Positions 61,532 to 64,000 of a DNA stretch of 64,000 nt are shown in pieces; the stretch's first letter is position 1, and each line of letters begins with the position of its first letter. Source of the DNA: Novosphingobium sp. HII-3 (GTDB taxonomy: Bacteria; Pseudomonadota; Alphaproteobacteria; Sphingomonadales; Sphingomonadaceae); NCBI RefSeq assembly GCF_002916655.1, contig NZ_PPSM01000088.1, positions 1 through 64,000 of the forward strand. Direction: 5' to 3'. The notes beneath the pieces were generated by a model. The model saw only the letters and a list, made by a program, of their open reading frames with translations, made no database searches and had not been told where the DNA came from. Both the position numbers and the translations under genes were made by a program.

Positions 61532-62548
61532 TCAGTTGTTTACCCGTTGGTCGACCGTCACATCCGATCCAGCGAAGCTGCTGGTGCTGTTGAGAATCTG
61601 GCTACTGCTTGCGACCAGACGCCGGATATGCAGAGTGACGGGACCATCCTCTGCGCGGAACAGGGGCACCTTCGGGTTACCGGTCACGATCAGCACGTCG
61701 ATCTCGATCCGTCGTCGCTGATTGCGGCTACCCTTGCCGATGATGCCGACGAAGCTGTTGGTCCCCAATTCGATGAGACCGTGCTTCTGGTCGCTCCAGA
61801 TCTTCATACCCTCACGGCATCCCTCCAGCCGTACGTTGTCCACCCTGACGGCACCCTTGATGTCAAGGCAGGCATCGCTTGCGTTCGATACGCTGCCGTC
61901 GGCAATGAGCCCTGAATAGCCGCCTTCGGTCGATATGCCGTCGACGTTCTGGTAATTGCTTCCCTTCGCCATGGTGAGGTTGCGAAAGTCGAAGTTGCGG
62001 ATTTCGAAGGTTCCGGTGTCGTTGGCATCCTTGCCCTTGAGGGCGATCGCCGCCCAGGCATCCGCGTCGTTCACGGCAGGCGAGGCCGGGTCACCGATCC
62101 AGACCAGATCCCGGAAGACGGCTTTTCCGATGCCATTGCTGACATTGACGAGGCCGAGCCCCAGGACGGGGTCGGCGCGCGCCGCCGTGGCGCTGACGCG
62201 CACAACCTGCAGGTCTGGAACGGTGTCGCCGCGAAGGAGAGGGCCGTAGCCCCGCGCGACGACATCGGAGAGGACAAAACCCGTGACGTTGCGGGCATTG
62301 ACCAGCATTGTGCCAGCGGCAACGCACAGGCCCTTCACCGGCGCCGCGCCTGCGGTGGCGCGGATCGTCTGGCGCGTCCTGCAGTCGGAGGTGTTCGCCT
62401 GAGGCTGGGCTATTGCCGGCATCCGGAACGAGGACGAGGTGCCTTGCGCGAAGGCTGCCGATGGCGATTGCGACCGCGTCAGTGCGATACCCGCCGCAAT
62501 CGTTCCGCAAAGAAGGAGCGAGGCCGTCGAAGCGTAGAACCTGTTCAT
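61532..62548 (-). CDS. Secreted beta-helix protein
   Basis: A 338-residue protein with a signal peptide (MNRFYASTASLLLCGTIAAGIALT...AFAQ). The mature part is a run of short strands and turns with repeated Asn, Asp and Gly (VLSDVVARGYGPLL, FRDLVWIGDP, FEIRNFDFRNLTMAKGSNYQNVDGIS, CLDIKGAVRVDNVRLEGCREGMKIWS), the pattern of right-handed parallel beta-helices found in pectin-lyase-like proteins. No catalytic residue can be named. It sits between Wzy and the kinase genes, so a role in binding, trimming or length control of the polymer is likely. Confidence 0.72.
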   Translation of the reverse strand: MNRFYASTASLLLCGTIAAGIALTRSQSPSAAFAQGTSSSFRMPAIAQPQANTSDCRTRQTIRATAGAAPVKGLCVAAGTMLVNARNVTGFVLSDVVARGYGPLLRGDTVPDLQVVRVSATAARADPVLGLGLVNVSNGIGKAVFRDLVWIGDPASPAVNDADAWAAIALKGKDANDTGTFEIRNFDFRNLTMAKGSNYQNVDGISTEGGYSGLIADGSVSNASDACLDIKGAVRVDNVRLEGCREGMKIWSDQKHGLIELGTNSFVGIIGKGSRNQRRRIEIDVLIVTGNPKVPLFRAEDGPVTLHIRRLVASSSQILNSTSSFAGSDVTVDQRVNN

Positions 62549-62608
62549 GCGCCATATCCTGTGCTTTGTCGTGACTTACGAAGGTGATGCGGTCCGGCCT
62601 TGCCCGTT

Positions 62609-63961
62609 TTAGTGAAATACGCTGACGGGCCGGCCTTCATTCCGCGACGGGCCGGGCGCGACACGGCTCCGGTCCAGCCAGGCGTGAATGGTGAAGCCGC
62701 ACAGAAGGCCGTAGAAGAGAAGGCCTTCGATCATCCAAATCGGCATCGTTGCCATGTTCAGAACGAAGAAGCCGAGGTGAGCGGTCACGAGCGTCAGCCG
62801 ATGGCCTCTTGCGGCAGACAGCGCGAGGGCCAGCATCCAAGACCACAGAAGCAGCATCGCCATCACGCCAAGCGCGCCTAACTCGTACAGCGTCGATACG
62901 AGCGTATTATGCGCATAGTATCGATAGCGGCCTTCCCACGCGTTTGCTCCGAAACCGATCAGGTGCTGTCGGCTTCCACCCTGCTGCCACGCGTCGATGT
63001 ACTGACTCCAGAGAAACAGCCGGCCCGACATCATTTCCCGGTCCGCCTCCTGAAAGTCGTCCGGAGATTTGTTCACGATCTCCGGATTGGCCGCCAGGGT
63101 GGCGATGGCCTCGAACCGTTCGCCGGCGATGACGGGGATAACAGGGACCGCCGCCAGCATCGCCAGAACGATCAGGATCCCGGCAACACCGCGTTGCCGG
63201 GGCGGCACGGCGGCCGCGGCGGCACTGATCAGGAGACCGATCAGCAGAGGGGCTGCCGCCAGGATTGCGGTCCTGTAATTCGCTGCCGCTATGCCGGAGA
63301 TGGTGATGGCGCCCACGAGGATCTTGTACCGTCCCTTCAATCCCGGGTGCAGCATGGCTGTGAGGAGCGCCGTCAGGAGGATTATCGAAAAACTGGCCTC
63401 ATGATTGTAGCCGCCGATGTACGAAGCCGATCCATCGCTTTCGTTCGCCTTGCTGATGCCCAGGACCAGACTGGCGCACTGCATCGTGAGCGGCAGGGAA
63501 AAGGTTGAAAGCAGGCGCGACAGCACGGCCGCGTAGCCATCAACTCGAAAGGCGTCATAGGCGGCGAGGGCGATCATCGCGAAATACGCGTACTTAACGA
63601 GCGTCTCCACGCCTCCCGCCGCTTCTCCGTTAAGGGCTGCGCTGATGGCGACAAGAAAGGCGAGCGGCACGAGCGGAACAAGCACCAGCGGTACCGCACG
63701 GCTACGCAACAAAACCTGACTTCCGATGGCGACGAGGGCGACCGAAACCAGCGCGTTCCAGCTGAGACCTGCCGGTGAGGCGGCGAAAGAAAATTCCGGT
63801 TGCGAGGACATGGCCAGGCGAAGGGCGAAAGCGGACACCAGGAACGATGTGGAAGCACTGACGCGAACGCAGAGAAAGACGACAAGGACAGCGTAGCCCA
63901 GCAATACCGGCAGGACGAGGAAAAGTGGAAGAGGCGGGCTGCCGTCGGTCAGAGCAAGCAT
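62609..63961 (-). CDS. O-antigen polymerase/ligase-type membrane protein (Wzy-like, second copy)
   Basis: A 450-residue protein with about 11-12 helices and a periplasmic loop typical of the Wzy_C/O-antigen ligase family (MSGRLFLWSQYIDAW...HLIGFGANAWEGRYRYYAHNTLVSTLYELGALG). The HNTLV motif with the preceding GFG turn is the strongest mark. It shares little visible sequence with the one at 45082. It is followed by the beta-helix and kinase genes, so the three should work together on one polymer. The gene is complete, and only 39 bases of the window remain upstream of its ATG. Confidence 0.85.
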   Translation of the reverse strand: MLALTDGSPPLPLFLVLPVLLGYAVLVVFLCVRVSASTSFLVSAFALRLAMSSQPEFSFAASPAGLSWNALVSVALVAIGSQVLLRSRAVPLVLVPLVPLAFLVAISAALNGEAAGGVETLVKYAYFAMIALAAYDAFRVDGYAAVLSRLLSTFSLPLTMQCASLVLGISKANESDGSASYIGGYNHEASFSIILLTALLTAMLHPGLKGRYKILVGAITISGIAAANYRTAILAAAPLLIGLLISAAAAAVPPRQRGVAGILIVLAMLAAVPVIPVIAGERFEAIATLAANPEIVNKSPDDFQEADREMMSGRLFLWSQYIDAWQQGGSRQHLIGFGANAWEGRYRYYAHNTLVSTLYELGALGVMAMLLLWSWMLALALSAARGHRLTLVTAHLGFFVLNMATMPIWMIEGLLFYGLLCGFTIHAWLDRSRVAPGPSRNEGRPVSVFH

Positions 63962-64000
63962 GCGCTGGGTCTGTCGTCTTGGTTGCAGGGCAGGAGGAGC

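Noticed and set aside
39468..63961. Gellan/welan-type sphingan cluster
   Set aside because: The rmlABCD genes and the usual sps/gel gene order are absent; two Wzc-type kinases and sulfotransferases do not fit.
1..64000. CRISPR arrays, tRNA or rRNA genes, prophage
   Set aside because: No regularly spaced repeats, clover-leaf-like sequences, rRNA stretches or phage structural genes were noticed on reading; a covariance search was not possible.

Overview
The window is GC-rich, densely coded chromosomal DNA. Everything in it fits an alphaproteobacterial sphingomonad (Novosphingobium, Sphingobium or Sphingomonas type): paired TonB-dependent receptors, a PepSY/DUF3649/DUF3325/DUF4198 iron-uptake operon, an EmrAB-NodT efflux operon, and a very large envelope-polysaccharide region. 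Genes are tightly packed. Many junctions overlap as ATGA, GTGA, TTGA or TGATG, so several long operons are likely. No rRNA, tRNA, CRISPR array or prophage was recognised. Genus is inferred from gene content only.

Left part (1-14.3 kb). The first 57 bases are the start of an IS110-family transposase cut by the window edge. Next comes a minus-strand ferric-siderophore receptor operon (TonB receptor, DUF3649, PepSY, DUF3325, DUF4198) with a Fur-like palindrome upstream. A small secreted protein, an EmrA/EmrB/NodT tripartite efflux operon, a thioredoxin-reductase-like flavoprotein, two different L,D-transpeptidases and a PhnA/YjdM-like protein follow.

Middle-left (14.4-27.8 kb). A second TonB receptor is followed by a NarL-type two-component pair translationally coupled to an integral-membrane flippase-like (YbhN/LPG-synthase) protein. 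Convergent to it is a six-gene operon: class III aminotransferase, GT-C-like membrane protein, UbiA prenyltransferase of the polyprenyl-phosphate phosphoribosyltransferase type, HAD phosphatase, small unknown protein and GMC flavoprotein. It looks like an unassigned route to a polyprenyl-phosphate-linked sugar. A sulfotransferase follows.

Right part (27.9-64 kb). This is a polysaccharide supercluster. It holds nucleotide-sugar genes (Ugd; RfbF-RfbG plus a His-type, ColD-like 3-dehydratase; a CapD/WbpM dehydratase; a DegT aminotransferase), four GT4 glycosyltransferases, one GT-C-like protein and GtrA. For assembly it has a short phosphoglycosyl transferase, one Wzx, two Wzy/ligase-type polymerases and two Wzc-like tyrosine autokinases. 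Export is served by a short OPX lipoprotein next to an outer-membrane beta-barrel. Tailoring genes are two sulfotransferases (counting the one at 26.8 kb), a formyltransferase plus PIG-L deacetylase pair, and an ATP-grasp plus HAD pair. A pectate-lyase-like protein and a beta-helix protein may cut or shape the polymer. The duplicated polymerase and kinase genes suggest either two polysaccharides or one cluster built from two. A LuxR-type regulator with a degenerate receiver sits beside ugd behind a long AT-richer intergenic region.
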